NCBI RefSeq assembly: GCF_002913225.1
Contig: NZ_PPAW01000015.1
Span: forward strand, 62,001-126,000
DNA: 64,000 bases
Source: Campylobacter concisus
GTDB lineage: Bacteria; Campylobacterota; Campylobacteria; Campylobacterales; Campylobacteraceae
Direction of reading: 5' to 3'
The notes under the pieces were generated by a model. The model was not told where the DNA came from, searched no databases, and saw only the letters and a program-made list of their open reading frames with translations. Below, piece by piece: positions 19,507 to 27,961 of this stretch. A program made the position numbers and the translations under genes. Positions within the stretch are counted from its first letter, which is position 1; each line of letters begins with the position of its first letter.

Positions 19507-21228
19507 ATGCAAATTTGGGATCTAAAAGCACTTTTTGCAAACGAAAAAGAGTGCGAGCAAAACGCACTAAATTTACAAAAAGAGTGCGAGAAATTTAAAG
19601 ATAAATACCTTGAAAATTATGAAAATTTAAAAAGAGACGAGTTTTTAAATGCATTTGGCGAATATGAAAGTTTGATAGCTAAAATTTCAAAAGTAATGAC
19701 TTACGCTTTTTTAAATTTTGCCAAAGATACAAGCAAGGGCGCATTTTACGCAAAGATCGATGAGATAGCAACAAAAGCAAATGAAAATTTGATATTTTTT
19801 GAGATCAAATTTAATGAATTTGCCCCTAAAAAACAAGAAGAGATCATAAAAAGCTCTAAAAAATATGGCTACTATCTAAGCAACCTCGCCAAAGCAAAGC
19901 CGCACCAACTTAGCGTTGCCGAAGAGAGAGTGCTACTTCGCACGGCAAGCACCGGAGCAGAGGGCTTTTCAAGGCTTTTTGATGAGAGCATGAGCAAGAT
20001 GAGGTTTAAATTTAAAGGCGAGCTTTTAAATGAAGAAGAGATTTTAGCCAAGCTTCATGAGAGCGACCAAAGCGTGCGAAAGCTAGCAGCAAAAAGCCTC
20101 TCAAATGAGCTTAGCAAGCACCAGCACCTTCTTGGCTACATATATAATATGATAAAAACTGATCTAAAAACGAGCTGCGAGCTGCGAAATTTCAAGCTTC
20201 CTGAAGAACAAAGACACCTTGAAAATCAAATCAGTAAAAAAAGCGTTGATTCGCTAATTGCTGTGATGGAGAAAAATTTTGATCTAGTTGCTAAATTTTA
20301 CGAGCGAAAAAGAGAAATTTTAGGCCTTAAAAAGCTTTATGACTACGATAGATACGCGCCTCTTAGCAGCGAAGGTGAGTATAAATTTGATGAGTGTAAA
20401 AAGATAGTTTTAAAGGCGTTTGGGACATTTTCACCTAAATTTGGCGATATAGCCAAAAGCGCCTTTAATGACGGTTGGATCGACGTTTATCCAGCGCCAA
20501 ACAAGCGAGGTGGTGCATTTTCTCACTCTGGATCAAGCGACACGCACCCTTATGTTTTGCTAAATCACACAAACCAGCGAAGAGACCTTTTCACACTTGC
20601 CCACGAACTTGGCCACGCTGTTCATCAAAAGCTCTCTTATAATGTAAGCTACCTAAACTCAGACACTCCGCTAACCACGGCTGAGACGGCGTCTGTATTT
20701 TGCGAGATGCTAGTTTTTGACCACATAAAAGACGGCCTTAGCAAAAAAGAGAAAATTTCACTGCTTGCTGGCAAGATCGAGGATATATTTGCCACGCTTT
20801 ACCGCCAGATAAATTTCACCACCTTTGAGCGCGCCGTGCACGCACACGAGGGCGAGATCAGCCTAGATGAGCTAAATAAAATTTGGCTAAGAGAGAGCAA
20901 AAAGATGTTTGGCAAAAGCGTCACGCTAAATGACTACTACAAAATTTGGTGGAGCTACATCCCGCACTTCATCCACACGCCATTTTACTGCTACGCCTAC
21001 TCTTACGCGCAGCTTCTTGTGCTTGCGCTTTTTGGACTTTATAAAAGTGGCAAATGCAAAAATTTCGTTGAAATTTACACCGAGTTTTTGAGCCTTGGCG
21101 GAAGTCTTAGCCCAAGGGAGCTTGTTGGTAAATTTGGCTTTGACATAGATGATAAAAATTTCTGGCAGATCGGCATAAACGAGGTTAAAAAGCTAGTAGA
21201 TGAGTTTTTAGAAATTTCAAAGGATTAA
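19507..21228 (+). CDS. pepF: Oligoendopeptidase F (M3 family metallopeptidase)
   Basis: Cytosolic zinc peptidase that trims short peptides. The zinc motif is AHELGHAVHQ with H366-E-x-x-H370, and the third ligand glutamate lies in the following TTAETASVFCEML segment. The C-terminal YAQLLVLALFGLYK and GGSLSPRELVGKFGFD are typical of PepF. The length of 573 residues matches C. jejuni PepF-like proteins. An AAAGGATAAAT ribosome site precedes the ATG. It heads a run of closely spaced genes reaching at least to smpB. Confidence 0.94.
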   Translation: MQIWDLKALFANEKECEQNALNLQKECEKFKDKYLENYENLKRDEFLNAFGEYESLIAKISKVMTYAFLNFAKDTSKGAFYAKIDEIATKANENLIFFEIKFNEFAPKKQEEIIKSSKKYGYYLSNLAKAKPHQLSVAEERVLLRTASTGAEGFSRLFDESMSKMRFKFKGELLNEEEILAKLHESDQSVRKLAAKSLSNELSKHQHLLGYIYNMIKTDLKTSCELRNFKLPEEQRHLENQISKKSVDSLIAVMEKNFDLVAKFYERKREILGLKKLYDYDRYAPLSSEGEYKFDECKKIVLKAFGTFSPKFGDIAKSAFNDGWIDVYPAPNKRGGAFSHSGSSDTHPYVLLNHTNQRRDLFTLAHELGHAVHQKLSYNVSYLNSDTPLTTAETASVFCEMLVFDHIKDGLSKKEKISLLAGKIEDIFATLYRQINFTTFERAVHAHEGEISLDELNKIWLRESKKMFGKSVTLNDYYKIWWSYIPHFIHTPFYCYAYSYAQLLVLALFGLYKSGKCKNFVEIYTEFLSLGGSLSPRELVGKFGFDIDDKNFWQIGINEVKKLVDEFLEISKD

Positions 21229-21229
21229 G

Positions 21230-21679
21230 ATGTTAGACGAAATTTTAGACGATGAGAAATTTGCGCTTTTGATGAAGATGCACGTCTATGAGTGCATTGA
21301 TTTTTTGCTTGAAAAGGGGGTAAATTTCTCAGTTATGGCAAATTTACCGCTAGTTAGCTTTGAGCCTAGCTTGCCAGATGAGATAAGTGGCAGCTTTAGC
21401 ATGCCAGTCATTATGTTCTCACTTGGTGGCTACACGCTTGAGAGTGCTAGGCTAACGCAAGATGAGCTAAGTTTTGAGGCTGGCTTTGGTAGTGAAAATT
21501 TTGCCTCAGTGGTATCATTTCCACTTGGCGCAGTGGTTCAAATTTTGGTTGAAAATAGCCCGATCCTTGTAAATTTCTCTATCTACAAGCCAAAAGAGAA
21601 GCAAGTCGATCACGCTAAAAAATCAGCCTCAGTCTTTTTGCAAAACCCAAAAAATAAAGATATATTTAAGAAAAAATAG
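21230..21679 (+). CDS. SspB-like small protein (putative ClpXP adaptor; function unproven)
   Basis: A 149-residue cytosolic protein starting one base after the pepF stop. I see a pattern like the SspB core: an N-terminal helix (LMKMHVYECIDFLLEKGV), beta strands, then LTQDELSFEAGFGSENFASV followed by SFPLGAVVQILVEN. E. coli SspB has FNARFGG and VPLAAVLAIYAREN in the same order and spacing, and the alphaproteobacterial form has a comparable FEIGLSF...VVPFNAI. The tail is basic and could hold a ClpX-binding motif (the last residues are DIFKKK), but this is weak. SspB binds ssrA-tagged proteins and delivers them to ClpXP; smpB lies 3.9 kb downstream in the same run. Otherwise it would be an uncharacterised campylobacterial family. 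Confidence 0.6.
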   Translation: MLDEILDDEKFALLMKMHVYECIDFLLEKGVNFSVMANLPLVSFEPSLPDEISGSFSMPVIMFSLGGYTLESARLTQDELSFEAGFGSENFASVVSFPLGAVVQILVENSPILVNFSIYKPKEKQVDHAKKSASVFLQNPKNKDIFKKK

Positions 21680-21730
21680 TAATTTTAAGCATTTTTGGCT
21701 AAAATCAAAAGAAAATTTAAAAAGCGAAAA

Positions 21731-23800
21731 ATGGAAAATTTACTATCAAATTTAAACGAAGCCCAGCGCGAAGCAGCTACTCATATAGATGGTCCGATGC
21801 TCATACTTGCAGGCGCTGGCAGCGGCAAGACAAAAACGATCACGACTAGGCTTGCCTATCTCATCGGCGAGGTCGGCATAGACGCGGCAAACACACTAAC
21901 TCTTACTTTTACAAACAAAGCCGCCAACGAGATGCGCAGTAGAGCCATGGCGATGCTAAGCCAAAGTGGCAAAAACTACTCGCCGCTACTTTGCACATTT
22001 CACAAATTTGGACTTTTGTTTTTAAAGCTCTACATAGAAAAGCTTGGCAGAAAAAACAACTTCGTCATCATCGACACAGACGATAAAAAGCGCATCATAA
22101 AAAGCTTTGAAAGTCCGGTCGCCACTGCGATACTCTCAAGTGAAATTTCAAACTACAAAAACTCACTTTTAAGCGTCGAAGAGGTCTATAAAAACGCAAA
22201 TTTCTCCTCTTTTGACAAGAGCAAAGACAACTTCTACAAGCAAGCAGCGCAAATTTATGAAAAGTATGAAGACTATTTAAAGGCGAACAACCTTGTTGAT
22301 TTTGATGATTTGCTAGGGCTTACATATAAAATTTTAGACGAAAACGAAGAGCTTGCTAGAGAAATTTCAAACCGCTACAAATACATAATGGTCGATGAGT
22401 ATCAAGACACAAACGACCTTCAGTATAAACTGCTAAAAAAACTCTGTCTATGCCATGAAAACATCTGCGTGGTGGGCGATGATGATCAAAGCATTTACGG
22501 CTGGCGCGGTGCAAAGATAGATAATATCTTAAATTTCAAAGATCAGTTTAGCAACGTAAAGATAATCAGACTTGAGAAAAACTATCGCTCGAGTGAAGCG
22601 ATACTAAAGGCTGCAAACGAACTGATAGATCACAACCGCAACCGCCTTGGCAAGAAGCTTGTCGGCACAAAAGGCGAAGGCGAAGCTGTAAATTTGATAG
22701 AGAGCTTTGATGAAAATTTAGAGGCTGGCAAGATCGCAAAAAATATAAAAGAGCTTTTAAGTAAAGGCGTGCAAGCAAAAGATATCGCGATCTTATACCG
22801 CATAAACGCGCTTTCTCGCTCACTTGAAGATGGGCTAAACAAAGAACAGATCGCCTATAAAATGGTTGGCGGCGTTAAATTTTACGAAAGAGCCGAGATC
22901 AAAGATATCATAAGCTACTTAAGGCTGATAAATAATCCAAACGATGACTTCTCAATAAGACGTATCATCAATCGCCCAAAGCGAGGACTAGGCAAAGTAA
23001 GCCTTGATAAGCTTGAAAGGATGGCATTTGAGGGTAAAATTTCTATTTTTGAGGCGATCTCAAATATCTCTGATAACGACGAAGCCTTTAGCAAAAAGGT
23101 AAAATCAGCCCTTCTTGAGTTTGCAAACAACCTAAAAGAGCTTCAAGAAAGCAGCTCGGTTTTTGACCTAATAGATAAATTTGAAGCGAAATTTGGCGTG
23201 AAAAAATACTACGAAAGCTTGCCAGATGGCGCTGAGAGAGCAGCAAACATCGACGAGTTTTACGCTGTTTTAAAAGATCAGATCAAGCAAAATCCAAGCT
23301 TTGATCTGGAGGAGTTTTTAAACGAGATCACGCTAACAAGCGAGCAAGACGGCATTAGCGATGAGGCTATCAGCATCATGAGCGTGCATGCGAGCAAGGG
23401 ACTTGAGTTTGAGCATCTTTTTGTGATCGGCCTTGAAGAGGGATTTTTCCCGCTCATTGGCGACGGCAGCGACATCGAAGAGGAGCGCAGGCTCGCTTAC
23501 GTGGCTATAACAAGAGCCAAAAGGACACTTAGTCTAAGCTTTGCAAATTCGCGCTTTTACAAAGGTCAGCGCACAAGATTAAATAAGAGTAGATTTTTAA
23601 GCGAGAGTGGTATCACGCATGGCTCACTAGTTATCGAACAGAGCAATGAATTTAAAAAAGGCGACCTTGTCAAACATAAAATTTTTGGTATCGGCAGGGT
23701 GAGTGCGGTTAGCAAGATCAAAAAAGAGTTTAAACTGACTATAAATTTTGGTGGCAATGTAAGAGAGATCATGTCAAGCTTCGTGGAAAAGGCTGTATGA
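21731..23800 (+). CDS. UvrD/PcrA/Rep-type ATP-dependent DNA helicase
   Basis: SF1A 3'-5' DNA helicase. Motif I is LAGAGSGKTKTIT, motif II VDEYQDTN, motif III DDDQSIYGWRGA, motif IV LEKNYRSS and motif VI YVAITRAKRTL. The C-terminal residues form the Tudor-like tail typical of UvrD/PcrA (FKKGDLVKHKIFGIGRVSAV). I chose the ATG at 21731 (689 residues), since the residues after it (MENLLSNLNEAQREA) match family N-termini; an in-frame TTG at 21695 would add a basic leader with no support. It is probably the helicase of mismatch/nucleotide excision repair or replication restart. Which of UvrD, PcrA or Rep is not decided here. Confidence 0.93.
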   Translation: MENLLSNLNEAQREAATHIDGPMLILAGAGSGKTKTITTRLAYLIGEVGIDAANTLTLTFTNKAANEMRSRAMAMLSQSGKNYSPLLCTFHKFGLLFLKLYIEKLGRKNNFVIIDTDDKKRIIKSFESPVATAILSSEISNYKNSLLSVEEVYKNANFSSFDKSKDNFYKQAAQIYEKYEDYLKANNLVDFDDLLGLTYKILDENEELAREISNRYKYIMVDEYQDTNDLQYKLLKKLCLCHENICVVGDDDQSIYGWRGAKIDNILNFKDQFSNVKIIRLEKNYRSSEAILKAANELIDHNRNRLGKKLVGTKGEGEAVNLIESFDENLEAGKIAKNIKELLSKGVQAKDIAILYRINALSRSLEDGLNKEQIAYKMVGGVKFYERAEIKDIISYLRLINNPNDDFSIRRIINRPKRGLGKVSLDKLERMAFEGKISIFEAISNISDNDEAFSKKVKSALLEFANNLKELQESSSVFDLIDKFEAKFGVKKYYESLPDGAERAANIDEFYAVLKDQIKQNPSFDLEEFLNEITLTSEQDGISDEAISIMSVHASKGLEFEHLFVIGLEEGFFPLIGDGSDIEEERRLAYVAITRAKRTLSLSFANSRFYKGQRTRLNKSRFLSESGITHGSLVIEQSNEFKKGDLVKHKIFGIGRVSAVSKIKKEFKLTINFGGNVREIMSSFVEKAV

Positions 23801-24618
23801 ACGCCATTTTCGTGGCAAACAAGCCTGCTGGCATGAGCTCAAACCACTTTTTAGGGCGACTAAAGAGAAAATATGGCGTTAAAAAGGCTGGATTTTCAGG
23901 CACGCTCGATCCATTTGCGAGTGGCTGTTTGATAGTCGCTTTTGGCTCGTATACGAAATTTTTTAGATTTTTAGACAAAAGCCCAAAGGTCTATGAGGCG
24001 ACGATCTGGCTTGGGGCGAGCAGTCCAAGCATGGATAATGAAAATATCACTGAAATTTTAAATATAAAAGAGCTAAATTTAGAAAAACTTGAAGCCATAA
24101 GAGGCGAGCTAATAGGCAAGATAAGCTACATCCCGCCAAAATTTAGTGCCAAGCATATAAATGGTACAAGAGCTTACAAGCTAGCAAGAAGCGGCGAAGA
24201 ATTTGAGCTAAAGCCAGAGACAATGGAAATTTATGAGAGTGAAATTTTGAATTATTCACACCCTTTTTTGACACTTCGTTTAAGTGTAAGTGAGGGGAGT
24301 TACATCCGCTCTTATGCAGAAATTTTTGGGCAAAAAGTTGGTTATAATGTAACTTTAAGCTCATTAAAGAGGGTAAGCGAGGGTAAATTTCGCTATGAAA
24401 ATGAAAAATTTTTAAATATTTGCAATTTTTTAAATATTGAGCAAAACACGTATTTTGGGGATATTGAGAACATACTTGACGGCAAGAAATTAAAAATTAA
24501 CGATTTTGAAACACAAACACAAGGAATTTATTTGCTAAATTATGATAAATTTATGAGCGTAATCCAAATCATGGATGATACTATAAATTACACTCTAAAC
24601 AAGGTAGAAAAATGTTAA
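23797..24618 (+). CDS. truB: tRNA pseudouridine(55) synthase
   Basis: Isomerises U55 in the T-loop of tRNAs. The catalytic aspartate is D38 in FSGTLDPFASGCLIVAFG, and the KPAGMSS and PPKFSAKHINGTRAYKLAR segments are family signatures. The length of 273 residues is normal without a full PUA domain. The ATG overlaps the helicase stop by 4 bases (ATGA), and its 3' end overlaps csrA by 7 bases, so all three are likely coupled. The last about 70 residues are AT-rich and weakly conserved. Confidence 0.94.
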   Translation: MNAIFVANKPAGMSSNHFLGRLKRKYGVKKAGFSGTLDPFASGCLIVAFGSYTKFFRFLDKSPKVYEATIWLGASSPSMDNENITEILNIKELNLEKLEAIRGELIGKISYIPPKFSAKHINGTRAYKLARSGEEFELKPETMEIYESEILNYSHPFLTLRLSVSEGSYIRSYAEIFGQKVGYNVTLSSLKRVSEGKFRYENEKFLNICNFLNIEQNTYFGDIENILDGKKLKINDFETQTQGIYLLNYDKFMSVIQIMDDTINYTLNKVEKC

Positions 24619-24842
24619 TCTTAGCAAGAAAAGAAAACGAAGAAATTTTACTAGGTAACGACATAAAAGTCGTCGTAGTAAGTATCTCAAAAAGCACCGT
24701 TAAGCTTGGTATCGAGGCCCCGCGCAACACAATGATACTAAGAAGCGAGCTGGCAAACGATATCAAAAACGAAAATATCCACGCCACCAAAAAAGCAAGC
24801 GAAGCCGATATCCACGAGCTTGCGAAAAAAATCGAGAAATGA
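24612..24842 (+). CDS. csrA: Carbon storage regulator, RNA-binding protein
   Basis: A 76-residue CsrA beginning MLILARKENEEILLG. The RNA-contact region near VKLGIEAPRN is intact. In Campylobacter, CsrA represses flaA translation and is countered by FliW, linking it to the flagellar genes in this window. No fliW is visible here. It overlaps truB at its start and ispE at its end (4 bases). Confidence 0.96.
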   Translation: MLILARKENEEILLGNDIKVVVVSISKSTVKLGIEAPRNTMILRSELANDIKNENIHATKKASEADIHELAKKIEK

Positions 24843-25582
24843 AAAGCTTTGCAAAGATCAACGTATTTTTGAAGGTAGTTGGCACCAGAGGCAACTACCA
24901 CGAAATTTTGTCACGTTTTGTTCTTTGCGAGCAGCTTTTTGATGAAATTTATTTTGAGAGGTCAAATTCTTTTGCTATCGAATGCGACAACAAAGATATA
25001 AAAGATAACATCATACAAAAAGCGATAGATGAGCTGAAAAAGGCTGGCTTTTCAAACGAGCTAGATGAGTTTTTTAGCTCTCACAAAATCATCATCAACA
25101 AACAAATCCCAATAGGTGCTGGTCTAGGAGGAGGCAGTTCAAACGCTGCCACCTTTTTACTAATGGTAAATGACGAGCTAAATTTAAATATAAAACGTGA
25201 AAATTTGATGCAAATAGCCTCTAAAATCGGCGCAGATGTGGCCTTTTTTGTAAGCGGCTACAAGGCAGCAAATGTAAGCGGCATAGGCGAGATCATAGAA
25301 GAATTTGACGATGAAGTGCCAAATTTAAATATCTTCACGCCAAATGTTTTTTGCTCCACACCGATGGTTTATCAAGAATTTAGAAGCAATTTCTTACAAT
25401 ACATAGACGTTAATGCTGCAAAAAAGATGCAAAATTTAAAGAGCGCAGAGCTACTTGAAATTTATAAAAACGAGGAGCTAAACGATCTTTTTGCCCCATG
25501 CTTTAAGCTCTATCCACAGATGAACGAGTTTAGGGATAAATTTCTAAGCGGCAGCGGCAGTAGCGTATTTAGCGTAAAATAA
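24839..25582 (+). CDS. ispE: 4-diphosphocytidyl-2-C-methyl-D-erythritol kinase
   Basis: GHMP kinase of the non-mevalonate isoprenoid pathway. The N-terminal [15 protein letters not shown] segment and the ATP loop [18 protein letters not shown] (about 85-102) are diagnostic, and the C-terminal [13 protein letters not shown] is the third GHMP motif. The length of 247 residues is slightly shorter than the C. jejuni form. The ATG overlaps the csrA stop (ATGA). It is essential in most bacteria using this pathway. Confidence 0.94.
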   Translation: MKSFAKINVFLKVVGTRGNYHEILSRFVLCEQLFDEIYFERSNSFAIECDNKDIKDNIIQKAIDELKKAGFSNELDEFFSSHKIIINKQIPIGAGLGGGSSNAATFLLMVNDELNLNIKRENLMQIASKIGADVAFFVSGYKAANVSGIGEIIEEFDDEVPNLNIFTPNVFCSTPMVYQEFRSNFLQYIDVNAAKKMQNLKSAELLEIYKNEELNDLFAPCFKLYPQMNEFRDKFLSGSGSSVFSVK

Positions 25583-25593
25583 AAGGTAAAATT

Positions 25594-26049
25594 TTGATAA
25601 AAGATCTAGCGAAAAACAAGAAAGCTTTGCACGACTTTAGCATACTTGAGACCTTTGAAGCTGGCATCGTTTTAAAAGGCAGCGAGGTCAAGGCTCTAAG
25701 GGCTGGTAGAGCAAATTTAAAAGATAGCTTTGTGCGCGTCATAAAGGGTGAGCTTTTCTTACTAAATGCCCATATCAGCTATCTTGAGACTACACACAGC
25801 GCATTTCGTCCAAATGAACGAGCGGCCAGAAAACTTTTGATGCATAGAAAGCAGATCGATAAAATTTTCGGTCAAGTCTCACAAGATGGACTTACTTTGG
25901 TTGTTTTAGCACTTTATCTAAGCGACAAAAATATCGTAAAAGCAAGGCTAGCGCTTGCAAAAGGTAAAAATTTACACGACAAGCGCGAGACTTTAAAAAG
26001 GCGCGAGGCGGACAAAGAGGCAAGAGCTGCCATAAAAAGATATGTTTAA
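25594..26049 (+). CDS. smpB: SsrA-binding protein SmpB
   Basis: Binds tmRNA and rescues stalled ribosomes by trans-translation. The 151 residues show the family blocks [34 protein letters not shown], and the C-terminal [20 protein letters not shown] tail, which inserts in the decoding centre. The start codon is TTG at 25594, supported by AAAAGGTAAA just upstream and by the conserved N-terminus. It lies 11 bases after ispE. The tmRNA gene itself is not in this window. Confidence 0.96.
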   Translation: MIKDLAKNKKALHDFSILETFEAGIVLKGSEVKALRAGRANLKDSFVRVIKGELFLLNAHISYLETTHSAFRPNERAARKLLMHRKQIDKIFGQVSQDGLTLVVLALYLSDKNIVKARLALAKGKNLHDKRETLKRREADKEARAAIKRYV

Positions 26050-26057
26050 GGGATAAG

Positions 26058-26654
26058 ATGAAAAATTTACTCGTTTTAATAATTGCTTTATTTGCTTTTT
26101 TTGGTTGCGGCGATGATGAGAGCAGCAGCGTAAATTTTAAAGAATTTAGCCCAAACGAAGAGGTTAAGCTCGTAGATGTAAGCGGCAGGGAGCTTACTTT
26201 GGTTAGAAAAGATCACGGCTTTGCTATCAAAAATGATGAAAATAAGGTTTTAATGATCGATATTTTTGGCACATTTTGCCCACCTTGCCAAAAAGAGGCA
26301 GCTGAGCTTACAAAATATCAGCTTGAAAACAAAGATAAATTTACACTAATCGGACTAACTCACTTTGAAAATGTCACAAATGAGTATGTTTTGCATGAAT
26401 TTATGCAAAAATTTAATGCCTACTACTTCATAACAAACGATCAAAAGATAAATGACAGACTTGCCGAGCAGATCGTAAGAGATATCGAATACAAACACGA
26501 GATCGCACTACCTTTTAAAGTGGTGATAAAAAATGGCGAATATCAAATTTTAACAGACGTAGATAGCGGACAATACGGAGTAAAATACTATCTTGGCGGC
26601 ATAAAAGTCACAAAAATGAAAGAAGATTTGGCAAAAATTTATGAAACAAAATAA
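26058..26654 (+). CDS. Thioredoxin-like lipoprotein with CPPC active site
   Basis: A 198-residue protein with a lipoprotein signal (IALFAFFGC, C17 lipidated) and a TlpA/thioredoxin fold. The active site is FGTFCPPCQKE with C74 and C77, followed by a strand-helix unit and a cis-proline-type IALPFKVVIK segment. It would act in the periplasm as a thiol reductase or disulfide carrier, perhaps in cytochrome c maturation, but the partner is unknown. It lies 8 bases after smpB, with an AAGGGATAAG ribosome site, and is the last gene before the flagellar operon. C. jejuni has a similar gene after smpB. Confidence 0.85.
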   Translation: MKNLLVLIIALFAFFGCGDDESSSVNFKEFSPNEEVKLVDVSGRELTLVRKDHGFAIKNDENKVLMIDIFGTFCPPCQKEAAELTKYQLENKDKFTLIGLTHFENVTNEYVLHEFMQKFNAYYFITNDQKINDRLAEQIVRDIEYKHEIALPFKVVIKNGEYQILTDVDSGQYGVKYYLGGIKVTKMKEDLAKIYETK

Positions 26655-26667
26655 ATTTGCCTTATAT

Positions 26668-26686
26668 TTGGAACATCTTTTGCTTA
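26668..26686 (+). promoter_or_regulatory. Sigma-54 (RpoN) promoter of flgB-flgC-fliE-ftsI
   Basis: TTGGAACATCTTTTGCTTAT has GG at 26670-26671 and GC at 26682-26683, exactly 10 bases apart, with the Campylobacter-style GGAA...TTGCTT context. Transcription would start near 26695, about 22 bases before the flgB ATG. Class-2 flagellar genes in Campylobacter are RpoN/FlgR controlled. Confidence 0.9.
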
Positions 26687-26716
26687 TAAAAATGTGAAAA
26701 TTTATAAGGATTTTAA

Positions 26717-27151
26717 ATGTTTGTTTTAGATAGATCAAAATCTAGCCCATTAGTCGAATCAGCCCTTGCAGGCAGAGAGCTACGCCAAAAGCTCATCTCT
26801 GGCAACCTTGCAAATGTTGATACACCATTTTACAAGGCTAGAGATATAAGATTTGAAGATGTTTTAAGAGAAAAAGCAAATGAAATTTATAACGTTTCAG
26901 AGAGCAAAAAACTAAATTTAGCTAAAACAAACGAAGCGCACATGGCTGCTGTTGATTTTCCAAAAAGCGACACAGCTCAAATTTTCTTGCGTGATGGTCA
27001 CATGGCTAGAAATGACGCAAATACGGTTGATCTTGATGTTGAGACAACAGAAATGGGCAAAAACACAGTTATGATAAACGCCCTTGATAGCGCCTACAAG
27101 GCTCAGAGCAATATCTTTAAAAGCGTAATAGACGTAAGTGCTAAGAACTAG
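26717..27151 (+). CDS. flgB: Flagellar basal-body rod protein FlgB
   Basis: Proximal rod subunit of 144 residues. The N-terminal rod motif is RQKLISGNLANVDTPFYKARDIRFEDVL and the C-terminal helix includes the TTEMGKNTVMINALDSAYKAQ segment. It is the first gene behind the sigma-54 promoter, followed by flgC after 5 bases. Confidence 0.97.
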   Translation: MFVLDRSKSSPLVESALAGRELRQKLISGNLANVDTPFYKARDIRFEDVLREKANEIYNVSESKKLNLAKTNEAHMAAVDFPKSDTAQIFLRDGHMARNDANTVDLDVETTEMGKNTVMINALDSAYKAQSNIFKSVIDVSAKN

Positions 27152-27156
27152 GAGAG

Positions 27157-27660
27157 ATGATGTCATACTTAAATGATTTTGATATTAGCGGATACGGACT
27201 AAGCGCGCAACGCTTCAGAATGAACGTCATCAGCTCAAACATCGCAAACGCTCAAACCACAAGAACGGCTGAGGGCGGCCCTTATAGAAGGCAAGAGGTC
27301 ATTTTTAAAGAGATGAACTTTGATAAAATTTTAAACGATCAACTTAAAAACTCACAAAGTTTGCTTGAGTATGAAAATCCACTCGATGACCCAAGCTCAC
27401 CCAAAAATGCTCACCCTGCCCTAACTAGCGTGATCGTAGATAAAGTGGTGCGCGATGACAAGGATTTTCAACTAAAATACGACCCTAGCCACCCAGATGC
27501 AAATGCAAATGGCTACGTCGCATTTCCAAATATAAACCCAGTCATCGAGATGGCTGACTTGCTCGAGGCGACAAGGGCTTATCAAGCAAATGTAGCGTCA
27601 TTTCAAAACGCAAAAACAATAGCACAAAGTGCGATATCACTTATTTCAGGACAAGCATAA
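27157..27660 (+). CDS. flgC: Flagellar basal-body rod protein FlgC
   Basis: Rod subunit of 167 residues with the N-terminal SAQRFRMNVISSNIANAQTT motif (the rod/hook ANxxT consensus), EGGPYRRQEVIF, and the C-terminal NPVIEMADLLEATRAYQANV signature. Two adjacent ATGs (27157 and 27160) are possible starts. It overlaps fliE by one base. Confidence 0.96.
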   Translation: MMSYLNDFDISGYGLSAQRFRMNVISSNIANAQTTRTAEGGPYRRQEVIFKEMNFDKILNDQLKNSQSLLEYENPLDDPSSPKNAHPALTSVIVDKVVRDDKDFQLKYDPSHPDANANGYVAFPNINPVIEMADLLEATRAYQANVASFQNAKTIAQSAISLISGQA

Positions 27661-27953
27661 TGATAAATAGTATAAATTTAGATAAGTTAAATAAAAACGA
27701 AAATTCAAACAAAATAGCAAAAGCAGGCGAAGAAGGCGGCTTTGAAAACGCATTAAACGACTCTTTAAAAGAGCTGAACAAGGTTCAAATAAACGCCGAT
27801 AAAGCCATCGCAGACCTTGCAACTGGCGAGGTAAAAGACTTGCACCAAGCAGCTATCGCGATAGGCAAAGCAGAGACTAGCATGAAGCTTATGCTAGAGA
27901 TTCGCAACAAAGCGCTAAGCGCATACAAAGAAATTTCAAGAACGCAAATTTAA
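27660..27953 (+). CDS. fliE: Flagellar hook-basal body complex protein FliE
   Basis: A 97-residue junction protein between the MS ring and rod. The second half, with ATGEVKDLHQAAIAIGKAET and SMKLMLEIRNKALSAYKEI, is the FliE signature. It starts at the last base of the flgC stop (TAATG). Confidence 0.95.
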   Translation: MINSINLDKLNKNENSNKIAKAGEEGGFENALNDSLKELNKVQINADKAIADLATGEVKDLHQAAIAIGKAETSMKLMLEIRNKALSAYKEISRTQI

Positions 27954-27961
27954 GCCATTGA

